From Microbacterium oryzae (GTDB lineage: Bacteria; Actinomycetota; Actinomycetes; Actinomycetales; Microbacteriaceae): DNA of 64,000 nt. The notes under the pieces are model-generated. The model ran no database searches, was not told where the DNA came from, and worked only from the letters and a program-made list of their open reading frames with translations. Below are positions 15,825-24,888 of the stretch, piece by piece; the stretch's first letter is position 1; each line of letters starts with the position of its first letter. A program made the position numbers and the translations under genes. The stretch covers positions 744,001 to 808,000 of the forward strand of contig NZ_CP032550.1 in the NCBI RefSeq assembly GCF_009735645.1, read 5' to 3'.

Positions 15825-16859
15825 TCAGCCGGCGGCCGAGCTCGCGCGTTCGTGGAGCGTCGGCCGCAGCGTGAGCGTGCGGTGAGCGTGGTCGCCGGCG
15901 TCCTGCATCTCCTCGAGGAGGATGCTCGCGGCGATCATCCCCATCTCATGACCGGGCTGCGCCACGCTCGTGATCGGCACCGGACTGTCGTGCGCGTAGT
16001 GGTTGTTGTCGTAGCCGACCACGGCGATGTCCTCGGGCACGCGGATGCCCGCGAGGAGCATCGCATGGATGGCGCCGGATGCGAGTGCATCGGACGCGGA
16101 CACCAGTCCGTCGGGTCGCTCGGATGGTGCGCGCGCGGCCAGGAGGTCGCCGAGTTCCCGCCCGCCCCGAGTCGTGATCCGGCGCGTCTCGATGGTCTCG
16201 AGCGACGCACCCGGGACCTCGGCCACCGCGCGGGTGGCACCCGTGCGGCGCTGGGCCACCGCTGAGAGCGAGAACGGCCCGCCCGCGAATGCGAGGCGGC
16301 GGCGTCCGCGTTCCAGCAGGTGCTGGGCGGCGAGGTATCCGCCGAGCTCCTCGTCGACGACGACGCCGCACGACTCGTCGTCGCCGGGCCAGTTCACGTG
16401 CACGATCGGAAGCCCGCGCGCACGGGCGGCGCGGGCCACGTCGAGCGGCGCATCGAGCGGCGCCAGCAGCACGCCCGACACCTTCGTCTCCTCGAAGAGC
16501 TCGATGTACTCGTTCTGCTTCGCGAGGTCCACGTCGCTGTTCGCGAGGAGCAGGCGCATGCCCTGCTGATCGAGCTGCTCCTCGACGCCTCGCGCCAGGT
16601 CCACGAAGAACGTGTTCGCGAGGTCGACGATCACGAAGCCGACCGTGTCCGCGCGTCCGGTGACGAGCGAGCGAGCGGCGCGGTTCCGCACGAAGCCGAG
16701 CTCCTCGATGGCGCGGAGCACGCGCTCGCGCGTGAGGTCCGCGACGAGATGCGGTCGGTTGAGGACATTGGAGACGGTCGCGACCGACACGCCGGCACGC
16801 TGAGCCACGTCCGCCATCACGGGACGCATTCGATCCGGCTGTGTCGCGACGCTGCTCAT
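15825..16859 (-). CDS. LacI-family transcriptional repressor of the rhamnoside operon
   Basis: 344 aa. N-terminal LacI helix-turn-helix MADVAQRAGVSVATVSNVLN (from about residue 14) with the hinge helix NRAARSLVTGRADTVGF, then a periplasmic-binding-protein-like sugar domain (FVIVDLANTFFVDLARGVEE ... VVGYDNNHYAHDSPVPITSV). ATG 16859 is the start that places the HTH correctly; the frame stays open to 16934, which would run through the operators. Transcribed away from the ABC operon; it should release the operators at 16899-16934 on binding a rhamnoside or rhamnose-derived inducer. Confidence 0.92.
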   Translation of the reverse strand: MSSVATQPDRMRPVMADVAQRAGVSVATVSNVLNRPHLVADLTRERVLRAIEELGFVRNRAARSLVTGRADTVGFVIVDLANTFFVDLARGVEEQLDQQGMRLLLANSDVDLAKQNEYIELFEETKVSGVLLAPLDAPLDVARAARARGLPIVHVNWPGDDESCGVVVDEELGGYLAAQHLLERGRRRLAFAGGPFSLSAVAQRRTGATRAVAEVPGASLETIETRRITTRGGRELGDLLAARAPSERPDGLVSASDALASGAIHAMLLAGIRVPEDIAVVGYDNNHYAHDSPVPITSVAQPGHEMGMIAASILLEEMQDAGDHAHRTLTLRPTLHERASSAAG

Positions 16860-16892
16860 CCGGCCCCCACTTCCTCGACATCGAAAGACTAC

Positions 16893-16934
16893 TTGCAATT
16901 CAAACGCTTCAATCATACGATTCAAACGCTTCAA
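16893..16934 (+). promoter_or_regulatory. Promoter with two LacI-type operators
   Basis: -35 TTGCAA (16893-16898), 17-bp spacer, -10 TACGAT (16916-16921). Two identical boxes TTCAAACGCTTCAA at 16899-16912 and 16921-16934 fit the LacI pattern TTnAAnCGnTTnAA. They are 22 bp apart, two helical turns, so bound dimers would sit on the same face. One fills the spacer and the other covers the -10/start point. Confidence 0.88.
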
Positions 16935-16973
16935 TCGAACGGCGTCGCTCAGCGGCTTTCAAAGAGGAGAACC

Positions 16974-18278
16974 ATGAAGCTCAACACAGCCCGCACCTGG
17001 ACCCGCGCGGCACTCGTCTCCGTCGCGGGCGCCTCCGCGCTGGCCGTCACCGCCTGCGGCGGCGGGGGAGGAGGAGGCGGCGCCGCGAGCAGCGGCGACA
17101 TGTCGCTGCTCGTCAACGTGGAGAACACCGAGATCCCCGCCGTGCTCGACACGCTCGCCGGCGGTGCGTGCTCCGCCGAGAACGGGGCCCTGCCGCTGAA
17201 GGTGGAGACCGTTCCGCAGAGCAACCTCGACCAGCAGCTGCAGCTGAAGGCGGGCCAGGGCGACCTTCCCGTGCTGTTCTCGGCGGGCAACGCGCCCGCG
17301 CTGACGCAGACGCTCGCCGAGTCGGGCAACGTCGCCGATTTCGACAAGCTGCTCACCGACCTCGACGTCATCGACAACATCGAGCCGGCGGCCATCTCCA
17401 CGATCGAGAACCTCTACGGCGGCTTCCGCGTGCTCCCCTTCGAATACAACGTCGAGGGCATCTGGTACAACAAGCAGATCTTCGCCGACAACGGCATCGA
17501 GGAGCCGCAGACGTGGGAGGACCTTGTCGCGGCCGCCGAGACGCTGAATGCCGCCGGCGTGCAGCCGTTCTCCGCCAGCGGCGAGCAGGGATGGCCCCTC
17601 ACGCGCCTCATCTCGAGCTACCTCTTCCGCGATCTCGGCCCCGACGCGCTGCAGAAGGTCGCGGACGGCGAGGCGTCGCTCACCGATCCGGAGTACGTGG
17701 CGGCCGCGCAGGCCGTCGCCGACCTGGGCGCCGCCGGCTACTTCGGCCAGGGCGTCGGCTCCATCGACATGGCGACCTCCGAGAACCAGTTCCTCAACGG
17801 CTCCGCCGCCATGTTCTACACCGGCAGCTGGTACCTGACGCAGCTCAACGACCCCGAGCAGAACCAGATCGGCGCTGAGAACGTCGGCTTCATGCCGTTC
17901 CCCGCCGTCGAAGGCGGCGCCGGCGACCGCTCGCAGCTCGCTGCCAACGTCGGCCTTCCGGTGACGATGAACGCGAACGCCGTCAACGACGACACCGAGG
18001 CCTGGCTGACGTGCATCGTCGAGAACTACGGCTCCACCGCGCTCTCGCAGGAGAACCGCGTCTCCGGCTTCGCCCTGAACGAAGAGGTCAGCGACGTTCC
18101 GGAGCTCACGCAGCTGGTGCAGGAGAAGGTCGCCGAGACCGAGACCACCGTGCTCTGGTTCGAGGCGCTCTTCTCCGCCGAGGCGACCACCACCAGCCAG
18201 CGCAACGCCGCTCCGCTGGTGACGGGGAGCATCTCCGCCGAGGAGTTCATGTCGATGGTCCAGGCCGACCTGGGCTGA
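16974..18278 (+). CDS. Carbohydrate ABC transporter solute-binding lipoprotein (CUT1)
   Basis: 434 aa. Type II signal peptide with lipobox VTAC (Cys ~29) followed by an unusual run of eight Gly as a linker. The body is a family 1 sugar-binding protein: LPFEYNVEGIWYNKQIFADN, NGIEEPQTWEDLVAAAETL, and FLNGSAAMFYTGSWYLTQL. It would capture a rhamnose-containing glycoside outside the cell and pass it to the two permeases downstream. ATG 16974 is preceded by AGAGGAGA. First gene of the operon; a strong hairpin after it likely keeps its expression above that of the permeases. Confidence 0.93.
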   Translation: MKLNTARTWTRAALVSVAGASALAVTACGGGGGGGGAASSGDMSLLVNVENTEIPAVLDTLAGGACSAENGALPLKVETVPQSNLDQQLQLKAGQGDLPVLFSAGNAPALTQTLAESGNVADFDKLLTDLDVIDNIEPAAISTIENLYGGFRVLPFEYNVEGIWYNKQIFADNGIEEPQTWEDLVAAAETLNAAGVQPFSASGEQGWPLTRLISSYLFRDLGPDALQKVADGEASLTDPEYVAAAQAVADLGAAGYFGQGVGSIDMATSENQFLNGSAAMFYTGSWYLTQLNDPEQNQIGAENVGFMPFPAVEGGAGDRSQLAANVGLPVTMNANAVNDDTEAWLTCIVENYGSTALSQENRVSGFALNEEVSDVPELTQLVQEKVAETETTVLWFEALFSAEATTTSQRNAAPLVTGSISAEEFMSMVQADLG

Positions 18279-18288
18279 TCCGACTCGA

Positions 18289-18318
18289 GGGGCGGCGGCT
18301 CGGCCGCCGCCCCTTCTT
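18289..18318 (+). terminator. Intra-operon hairpin (attenuating terminator)
   Basis: 11-bp perfect stem GGGGCGGCGGC/GCCGCCGCCCC with a TCG loop, then TTCTT. Placed 10 nt after the solute-binding gene and 15 nt before the first permease, the usual site for partial termination or mRNA protection. Confidence 0.75.
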
Positions 18319-18332
18319 CACGGGAGAACCAC

Positions 18333-19223
18333 ATGCAGAACGTCCTCGGCGACAAGCGCGCCATCGCCATCCTTCTCGGCCCCGCCCTTCTCATCTACTC
18401 GCTCGTCATGCTGGTGCCGGTGCTCTGGTCGCTCGGATACACGGTCTTCGAGGGCAACGCGATCGTCGGCTTCCATTTCGTCGGCCTCGACAACTTCGCG
18501 CGACTGCTCGGCGACTCCGAGGTGCACAGCGCGCTCCTCTTCACGCTGAAGTACGCCGTCGTCATCACGGTCGGGCAGGTGCTGCTGGGGTACGCCCTCG
18601 CCCTGCTCTACGTCTTCGCGCTGAAGCGCGCCTCCGGCATCGTCCGCACCCTGGTCTTCTTCCCCGTCGTGATGCCGACGGTCGCCGTCGCGCTGCTCTT
18701 CCAGCAGCTGTTCTCCATCGCCCCGACCGAGGGTCTCGTCAACTCGGTCGTCAGCGGCTTCGGCGGCGTCCCCGTCGACTGGTTCGGCGACGGCGGCAGC
18801 GCATTCGTCGTCATCGCCATCATGGACATCTGGCGCTCGATGGGCTTCTACGGCGTGCTGCTGTACGCGGGTCTCATCGACATCCCCGAGGACGTCCTCG
18901 AATCGGCGCGTCTCGACGGCGCGAGCGGATGGGGGCTCCTCCGCCACATCGTCGTGCCGCTCTCGGCACCGGTCCTCATCTCGTCGATCATCTTCTCGAT
19001 CAACGGCACGCTCAAGGTCTTCGACAGCGTGCTGGCGCTGACCAACGGCGGTCCCGGCACCTCGACGAGCCCGCTGACCATCTCGATGTTCGACAACTCG
19101 TTCACCTACGGCAACTACGGCTACGGCTCCACGATCGCGATGCTGCTGACCGTCATCTGCCTCATCGTCACCGTGTTCATCTTCCGCGGCACCGCCCGCG
19201 GCGCGAAGAAGGGCGCAGCATGA
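18333..19223 (+). CDS. Sugar ABC transporter permease, MalF type
   Basis: 296 aa, six membrane helices. The EAA loop that contacts the ATPase is present: YAGLIDIPEDVLESARLDGA followed by SGWGLLRHIVVPL (near residues 172-205). VTFGF-type extra loops of E. coli MalF are absent, as is normal for CUT1 systems. SD GGGAGA precedes ATG. Overlaps the next permease by ATGA. No ATPase gene is in the operon. Confidence 0.93.
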   Translation: MQNVLGDKRAIAILLGPALLIYSLVMLVPVLWSLGYTVFEGNAIVGFHFVGLDNFARLLGDSEVHSALLFTLKYAVVITVGQVLLGYALALLYVFALKRASGIVRTLVFFPVVMPTVAVALLFQQLFSIAPTEGLVNSVVSGFGGVPVDWFGDGGSAFVVIAIMDIWRSMGFYGVLLYAGLIDIPEDVLESARLDGASGWGLLRHIVVPLSAPVLISSIIFSINGTLKVFDSVLALTNGGPGTSTSPLTISMFDNSFTYGNYGYGSTIAMLLTVICLIVTVFIFRGTARGAKKGAA

Positions 19224-20080
19224 CCTCCCTGGCCTTCTCCTCTCGACGCGCGACCCGCGCCATCCGCCGACTGCCGATCTGGATCGCCGTCGCGCTCCTC
19301 CTCATCGTCGTCGGCTACCCCCTCGTCTGGCTGCTGCTCGGCTCGTTCAAGTCGCAGCGCGAGTTCCTCGAGTCGCCGACGTGGGCGCTGCCTGAGCAGT
19401 GGAACTTCGACAACTACGCGGTCGCCTGGAACACCGCCGGCCTCGGCACGTCGCTGTTCAACAGCGCGATCACGGTGCTGCCGTCGCTCTTCCTGATGCT
19501 GCTGCTCGGCACCGCCGCCGCGTTCGCGCTCGAGGTGCTCGTGTGGAAGAACCGCGGCGGGGTGCTCATCATCTTCCTCGCCGGCATCATGGTGCCCACG
19601 CAGATGATCCTGCTGCCGCTGTTCAGCGTGTACTTCCAGGTGGGAATCACGGGAACGCTCTGGCCGCTGCTCATCACCTACACCGCCACCGGACTGCCGC
19701 TGACGGTCTTCCTCATGGCGACATATTTCCGGGCCATCCCGCGCGAGGTCTTCGAAGCCGCCACCCTCGACGGCGCGAGCATCTACCGCCAGTTCTTCTC
19801 CGTCGCGCTGCCGATGATGAAGAACGGCCTGTTCACCGTCGGCCTCGTGCAGTTCTTCTTCTTCTGGAACGACCTGCTCATCGCGCTGACGTTCGCGAAC
19901 TCCGGCGATCTCCGCACGCTGCAGGTCGGGCTGCTGAACTTCAACGGCCAGTTCGGCACCACGCAGTACGGCCCGCTGTTCGCCGCCGTGAGCATCAACG
20001 TCTTCGCTCTGCTCATCATCTATCTCATCCTCAATCAGCGCATCCAGAAGGGCCTGACGGCCGGAGCGGTCAAGGGATGA
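19220..20080 (+). CDS. Sugar ABC transporter permease, MalG type
   Basis: 286 aa, six membrane helices. The ATPase-contact loop ATYFRAIPREVFEAATLDGA followed by SIYRQFFSVALPMMKNG lies near residues 170-207. Pairs with the MalF-type permease to form the channel. Start overlaps the preceding stop (ATGA) and its stop overlaps the rhamnosidase start (ATGA), so the three are translationally coupled. Confidence 0.93.
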   Translation: MTSLAFSSRRATRAIRRLPIWIAVALLLIVVGYPLVWLLLGSFKSQREFLESPTWALPEQWNFDNYAVAWNTAGLGTSLFNSAITVLPSLFLMLLLGTAAAFALEVLVWKNRGGVLIIFLAGIMVPTQMILLPLFSVYFQVGITGTLWPLLITYTATGLPLTVFLMATYFRAIPREVFEAATLDGASIYRQFFSVALPMMKNGLFTVGLVQFFFFWNDLLIALTFANSGDLRTLQVGLLNFNGQFGTTQYGPLFAAVSINVFALLIIYLILNQRIQKGLTAGAVKG

Positions 20081-22698
20081 CGCACCACGAAAGGACCAGC
20101 GTGCAGGTCACCGCACCCCGCTTCGAACACCTCGACGAGCCGCTCGGCATCGGCGTCTCGACCCCCCGCGTCTCCTGGAAGACCCAGGCCGAGTCCGGCT
20201 GGCGGCAGGCCGGATGGCAGCTGTCGCTCACCCGAGAGGACGGCCAGACGGTCGTGGCGACCGGGAACGGGCCCGATCAGGTGCTGGTCGCCTGGCCGTT
20301 CGAGCCGCTCCGCTCGCGCGAGCGGGCCGAGGTGCGGGTGCGCGTGCGCGGTGCGGATGGCGCGTGGTCGTCGTGGGGGCCGGCGACGGCGGTCGAGGCG
20401 GGTCTGCTCGACGCCTCCGAGTGGGTCGCGACGCCCGTGGGCGCCGCGTGGCCGGAGGAGCCCGACACGGAGCGGCGCCCCTCGCTCGTTCGCCGCTCCT
20501 TCGTCGTCACGAGTCCTGTTCGATCCGCGCGGCTCTATGTCACCGCGCACGGGCTGTACGAGGCCGAGATCAATGGGCGTCGCGTCGGGGACCACGAGCT
20601 CTCGCCGGGATGGACGAAGTACGACGAACGGCTGACCTACTGGACGTTCGACGTCACGGAGCATATCGTCCGGGGCGAGAACGTCATCGGCGCCTGGCTC
20701 GGCGACGGGTGGTACCGCGGGCGTCTCGGCTTCAACGGCGGCTACCGCGACCTCTACGGCACGGACCTCTCGCTCATCGCGCAGCTGGAGCTCTCGCACG
20801 AGGACGGCAGCCGCACGGTCGTGGCGACCGACCGCGAGTGGGAGGCCGCGCGCGGGCCGATCCTCGTGTCTGGGCTCTACGACGGCGAGAAGTACGACAT
20901 GCGAGACGAGGTCGACGGCTGGTCGTCGCCGGGCGCCAGCACGGGGGAATGGGCACCCGTCCGCGTCGGAGAGCGCGATGCCGCCACCCTCGTCGCACCC
21001 GTCGCCCCGCCGGTCCGGGTGACCGAGGACATCCGCCCCGTCTCGATCGCGCGGCACGGCGAGGGCTTCCTCGTCGATTTCGGCCAGAATCTCGTCGGGC
21101 GCCTGCGTCTGCGGGTGGATGGCCCGGCCGGTCAGGTGGTCGAGCTGAGGCACGCGGAGGTGCTCGAGCACGGCGAGCTCGGGACGCGGCCGCTTCGCCT
21201 CGCGGACGCGCAGGATGTCGTGGTGCTGGATGGACGTGGGCCGCGGGAGTGGGAGCCGCGCTTCACCTTCCACGGCTTCCGATACGCGACCATCGTCGGG
21301 CTGGAGTCGCTCACGGCCGAGGACGTCGTGGCGCGCGTCCTCCACAACGACATGCGCCGCACCGGCTGGTTCGAGACGTCGTCGACGGACCTGAACCGAC
21401 TGCACGAGAACGTGCGGTGGGGGATGCGCGGCAACTTCGTCAGCGTTCCGACCGACTGCCCGCAGCGCGACGAGCGCCTCGGCTGGACCGGCGACATCCA
21501 GGTCTTCGCGCCCACCGCGTCGTTCCTCTACGACTCCGCCGGCTTCCTGGAGAGCTGGCTCGCCGACGTCGCCCTCGAGCAGCTGCCGGACGGCACCATC
21601 CCGTGGTTCGTGCCGGTCATCCCGGGCGGTCCGAGCTGGACGCCGATCCGGACCGGAGCAGTGTGGGGGGACGTGTCGGTGCTCACCCCGTGGACGCTGT
21701 ACGAGCGCTTCGGCGACCGCGGCATTCTGGAGCGTCAGTACGTCAGCGGTCGGGCGTGGGTCGAGCGGATGGTCCGGGAATCCGGTCAGCGGCGCCTCTG
21801 GCAGCAGGGCCATCAGTTGGGCGACTGGCTCGATCCTGCCGCACCGCCGGAGGATCCGGCCGCGGGGCTCACCGACAAGTACCTCGTCGCCTCCGCCTAC
21901 TTCGCATTCACGACGCGGCGCCTGGCCGACACGGCGCTGCTCTTGGGTCATGCCGGCGACGCCATCCGCTACGCGCGCATCGCCGATGAGGCACGCGACG
22001 CATTCCGGTCCGAGTACGTGCTGCCGGATGGGCGCCTCACGAGCGATGCGCAGACGGCCTACGCCCTGGCCATCCGCTTCGGCCTCCTCTCGGCCGCGGA
22101 AACCGAGCGGGCGGGGGAGCGGCTCGCCGAGCTGGTCGCCGAGTCGGGCAACCACATCGCGACCGGGTTCGCCGGCACCCCGGTGGTGACCGACGCCCTC
22201 ACCCAAGTCGGCGAGATCGACCGCGCGTACGCGCTGCTTCTCGAGGACACATGCCCCTCCTGGATGTACGCGGTGCGGATGGGCGGCACGACGATCTGGG
22301 AGCGCTGGGATTCGATGCTCCCCGACGGCAGCATCAACCCGGGCGAGATGACGAGCTTCAACCACTACGCGCTCGGCAGCGTGGCGGACTGGATGCACCG
22401 GGTGATCGGCGGCCTCACGCCGACGGGCCCCGGATACCGTTCCGTGCGCTGGGCCCCGCGGGTCGGCGGAGGGCTCACGAGCGCGCGCGTCGCGTTCGAC
22501 TCCGCCTACGGGCTCATCGAGGCGTCATGGCGTGTGACGGACGAGGGCGTGGCGTATGAGATCCGGGTGCCGACGGGCGTCGAGGCCACGGTCGACCTGC
22601 CCGGACTCGAGTCCGTGCCGGTGGAGTCAGGCGGACGGTTCGCCGCGGTCGTGCCGGTGCCTGTGGCTCTAGCGAGCGAGGTGCCGGCGGCGGTCTGA
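20077..22698 (+). CDS. GH78 alpha-L-rhamnosidase
   Basis: 873 aa. Cleaves terminal alpha-L-rhamnose from glycosides. N-terminal beta domains (Bac_rhamnosid_N region: SARLYVTAHGLYEAEINGRR near residue 150; GWTKYDERLTYWTFDVTE) precede the (alpha/alpha)6 barrel with the signature VPTDCPQRDERLGWTGDIQV (near 460), which holds the catalytic acid region, and WERWDSMLPDGSINPGEMTS (near 755). A C-terminal beta domain follows. No signal peptide: substrate is imported intact and cut inside. Last gene of the LacI-controlled operon. GTG 20101 is an alternative start. Confidence 0.95.
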   Translation: MTHHERTSVQVTAPRFEHLDEPLGIGVSTPRVSWKTQAESGWRQAGWQLSLTREDGQTVVATGNGPDQVLVAWPFEPLRSRERAEVRVRVRGADGAWSSWGPATAVEAGLLDASEWVATPVGAAWPEEPDTERRPSLVRRSFVVTSPVRSARLYVTAHGLYEAEINGRRVGDHELSPGWTKYDERLTYWTFDVTEHIVRGENVIGAWLGDGWYRGRLGFNGGYRDLYGTDLSLIAQLELSHEDGSRTVVATDREWEAARGPILVSGLYDGEKYDMRDEVDGWSSPGASTGEWAPVRVGERDAATLVAPVAPPVRVTEDIRPVSIARHGEGFLVDFGQNLVGRLRLRVDGPAGQVVELRHAEVLEHGELGTRPLRLADAQDVVVLDGRGPREWEPRFTFHGFRYATIVGLESLTAEDVVARVLHNDMRRTGWFETSSTDLNRLHENVRWGMRGNFVSVPTDCPQRDERLGWTGDIQVFAPTASFLYDSAGFLESWLADVALEQLPDGTIPWFVPVIPGGPSWTPIRTGAVWGDVSVLTPWTLYERFGDRGILERQYVSGRAWVERMVRESGQRRLWQQGHQLGDWLDPAAPPEDPAAGLTDKYLVASAYFAFTTRRLADTALLLGHAGDAIRYARIADEARDAFRSEYVLPDGRLTSDAQTAYALAIRFGLLSAAETERAGERLAELVAESGNHIATGFAGTPVVTDALTQVGEIDRAYALLLEDTCPSWMYAVRMGGTTIWERWDSMLPDGSINPGEMTSFNHYALGSVADWMHRVIGGLTPTGPGYRSVRWAPRVGGGLTSARVAFDSAYGLIEASWRVTDEGVAYEIRVPTGVEATVDLPGLESVPVESGGRFAAVVPVPVALASEVPAAV

Positions 22699-22710
22699 GG
22701 CTCTGACCGG

Positions 22711-22795
22711 GTGCCGGGTTTCGGATCCGCGGGGCTGGTGTGGACGGCGCAGGCCGACACGCGCACACCAGCCCCTGACATCCGAAATTCGGCAC
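22711..22795. repeat. Nested palindromic repeat, copy B
   Basis: Outer imperfect arms 22711-22726 and 22780-22795, inner arms GGGGCTGGTGT/ACACCAGCCCC (22731-22741 and 22765-22775). It shares GGGGCTGGTGT, GACGGC, GACACGCGCAC and CCAGCCCC with copy A at 15693-15769, in the same order. It lies 13 bp after the rhamnosidase stop and could also end that transcript. Confidence 0.85.
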
Positions 22796-22863
22796 CGTCC
22801 GGACGGCACGCCGCCGCGCACCCGCCTGACCCCGCCCCCGGCGTGTCGCCCGAGGTCGCACGC

Positions 22864-22893
22864 TTGTCATTTCGCGAGAGCGCGGGTGATAAT
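22864..22893 (+). promoter_or_regulatory. Probable promoter of the DUF3145 gene
   Basis: TTGTCA (22864-22869), 18-bp spacer, GATAAT (22888-22893), close to the sigma-70 consensus and 80 bp before the start codon. The rest of the 276-bp gap holds only repeat copy B. Confidence 0.65.
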
Positions 22894-22973
22894 GCAGGGA
22901 GAACCGAACAGAAATCGCCGGATCCGCCCGGTCAGGTCGTAGGGGAAGACGCACCTGACGAACGGAGAAGATC

Positions 22974-23477
22974 ATGGCGACACCCATCGCGCGCGGAGTG
23001 GTCTACATCCACTCGGCGCCACGAGCACTGTGTCCGCACCTGGAGTGGGCGGTCGGCCGATCCCTCGGCCGGGCCGTGAACTTCGAGTGGCAGGACCAGC
23101 CGGTGCTGCCCGGGGCTCGTCGCACCGAGTACTACTGGGAGGGCTACGCCGGCAGCGGCGCGGCACTCGCCACGGCCATCCGCGGATGGGAGCACCTGCG
23201 GTTCGAAGTGACGGAGGACCCGACGCCCCGCAGCGACGGCGGCCGTTGGATGCACACGCCCGACCTCGGCATCCACTACGCGCAGATCGACAGCGCGGGA
23301 AACGTAGTCGTGCCCGAGGACCGCATCCGGTACGCCATGGAAATCGCCGGCGCCGACCCGTTCGAGTTGCGCCGTGAGCTCGACGTCGCGCTCGGCAGCG
23401 CGTGGGATCAGGAGCTCGAGGCGTTCCGCACCGCGAGCGACGACGCCCCGGTGGTCTGGCTCCACCAGGTGGGCTGA
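22974..23477 (+). CDS. DUF3145 family protein
   Basis: 167 aa. Matches the actinobacteria-restricted DUF3145 family throughout: GVVYIHSAPRALCPHLEWAV at the N-terminus, WQDQPVLPGARRTEYYWEGY, GIHYAQIDSAGNVVVPEDRI, and a tail ending VVWLHQVG. Soluble, no known function. GGAGAAG precedes ATG. It is conserved beside the fab cluster in many relatives, which may mean only shared ancestry of the region. Own promoter and own terminator. Confidence 0.9.
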   Translation: MATPIARGVVYIHSAPRALCPHLEWAVGRSLGRAVNFEWQDQPVLPGARRTEYYWEGYAGSGAALATAIRGWEHLRFEVTEDPTPRSDGGRWMHTPDLGIHYAQIDSAGNVVVPEDRIRYAMEIAGADPFELRRELDVALGSAWDQELEAFRTASDDAPVVWLHQVG

Positions 23478-23509
23478 ACAGGCTCGCGCGCGAAGCGCCC
23501 CAGAACGGC

Positions 23510-23541
23510 AGACGCCCCAGGAGAGAACTCCTGGGGCGTCT
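23510..23541. terminator. Bidirectional terminator between DUF3145 and fabF
   Basis: 14-bp perfect stem (23510-23523 with 23528-23541) with an AGAA loop between two convergent genes. It ends both transcripts. Confidence 0.85.
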
Positions 23542-23562
23542 TGCCGTGCGGGGTGGCCGGGC

Positions 23563-24804
23563 TCAGCCCTCGTAGGACGCGATCGCGACGACCGCGTTGT
23601 GGCCGCCGAAGCCGAACGAGTTGCTGATCGCGAGCTGCGGGCCATCGCCGAGCGGCTGCGGCTCGCCGGAGAGGCGGAACGGCACCTCGGGGTCCTGCTC
23701 GGTCATGTTGATCGTGGGCGGGGCGACCCGGTCGCGCAGCGCGAGGACGGTGTACACGGCCTCGAGCGCTCCGGTGCCGCCGAGCAGGTGGCCCGTCGAC
23801 GCCTTGGTGGCCGACACGGGGATCTCGTCGATGCGGTCGCCGAACACGCGCTTGAGGGCGACGTACTCGTTCGGGTCGCCGACCGGCGTGGAGGTGGCGT
23901 GCGCGTTGATGTGCGTCACGTCGTCGGGGCTCGCTCCGGCGACCTCGAGCGCCTGCTCGACGGCGCGGGCGGCGCCCCATCCCTCGGGGTCGTTGCCCGT
24001 GATGTGGTACGAGTCGGCGGTCACGCCGCCGCCTACGAGGTAGCCGTAGATCTTCGCGCCGCGGGCCTTCGCGTGCTCCTCGGTCTCGAGGATGAGGACG
24101 GCGGCGCCCTCGCCCATGACGAAGCCGTCGCGGTCTACGCTGCCCGGACGCGATGCGTGCGCGGGGTCGTCGTTCCGACGCGACAGCGCCTGCGCGGATG
24201 CGAACGAGGCGACCGTGATGGGGTGGATGGCCGACTCGGCTCCACCGGCGATGACCACGTCGGCGAGGCCCTGCTGCAGGTGCTCGTACGCGTTGTAGAT
24301 CGACTCCGTGCTCGAGGCGCACGCGCTCACCACGGTGCGGGCGTATGCGCGGGCGTTGAACTGGAGTGAGAGGTTGCCGGCGGCGGCGTTGGGCATGAGC
24401 ATCGGGACCGTCAGCGGCATGACGCGGCGCGGGCCCTTCTCGCGCAGCGTGTCCCACGCGTCGAGCAGGGTCCAGACGCCGCCGATGCCGGTGGCGAAGT
24501 CGACGCCGAGGCGCTCGGGAGCGACGTCGGGCTCACCCGCGTCGGCCCAGGCCTCGCGAGCGGCGATCAGCGCGAACTGCGTGGACGGGTCGAGGCGCTT
24601 GGCCTCGTGCCGGGGGAGGACCTCCTCCGGACGCACGATGGCCTCGGCAGCGAACGTCACCGGGAGCTGGTACTTCTCCACCCAGTCGTGCTCGAGCGGA
24701 CGGGCGCCGGAGACGCCGGCGAGCAGATTGCGCCAGTTGTCCTCGACGGTGCCGCCGATGGCGGAGGTCGCGCCGAGGCCGGTGATGACGATGCGCTTGG
24801 TCAT
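23563..24804 (-). CDS. fabF: Beta-ketoacyl-ACP synthase II
   Basis: 413 aa. Elongates fatty acids by condensing malonyl-ACP with acyl-ACP. Catalytic Cys162 in VVSACASSTESIY, with the two active-site His in NAHATSTPVGD and in SFGFGGHNA. Last gene of fasR-fabD-fabH-acpP-fabF on this strand, 84 bp after acpP. Cytoplasmic, type II system. Confidence 0.95.
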   Translation of the reverse strand: MTKRIVITGLGATSAIGGTVEDNWRNLLAGVSGARPLEHDWVEKYQLPVTFAAEAIVRPEEVLPRHEAKRLDPSTQFALIAAREAWADAGEPDVAPERLGVDFATGIGGVWTLLDAWDTLREKGPRRVMPLTVPMLMPNAAAGNLSLQFNARAYARTVVSACASSTESIYNAYEHLQQGLADVVIAGGAESAIHPITVASFASAQALSRRNDDPAHASRPGSVDRDGFVMGEGAAVLILETEEHAKARGAKIYGYLVGGGVTADSYHITGNDPEGWGAARAVEQALEVAGASPDDVTHINAHATSTPVGDPNEYVALKRVFGDRIDEIPVSATKASTGHLLGGTGALEAVYTVLALRDRVAPPTINMTEQDPEVPFRLSGEPQPLGDGPQLAISNSFGFGGHNAVVAIASYEG

Positions 24805-24888
24805 GACGTGGTTCCCCTGTGTTCGGTGAAAGGCAATGCGGGCGTCACGCCGAGACGGCGTGACCGCCCGGCGTGACGCCCGAGAGCA

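Noticed and set aside
20035..22398. 787-aa open frame opposite the rhamnosidase gene
   Set aside because: Antisense shadow caused by high G+C; its translation has no domain pattern and the opposite strand is a clear GH78 enzyme.
15825..22698. Transposon carrying the rhamnoside locus
   Set aside because: No transposase or target-site duplication; the flanking repeats are in the same orientation and too diverged to be simple element ends.
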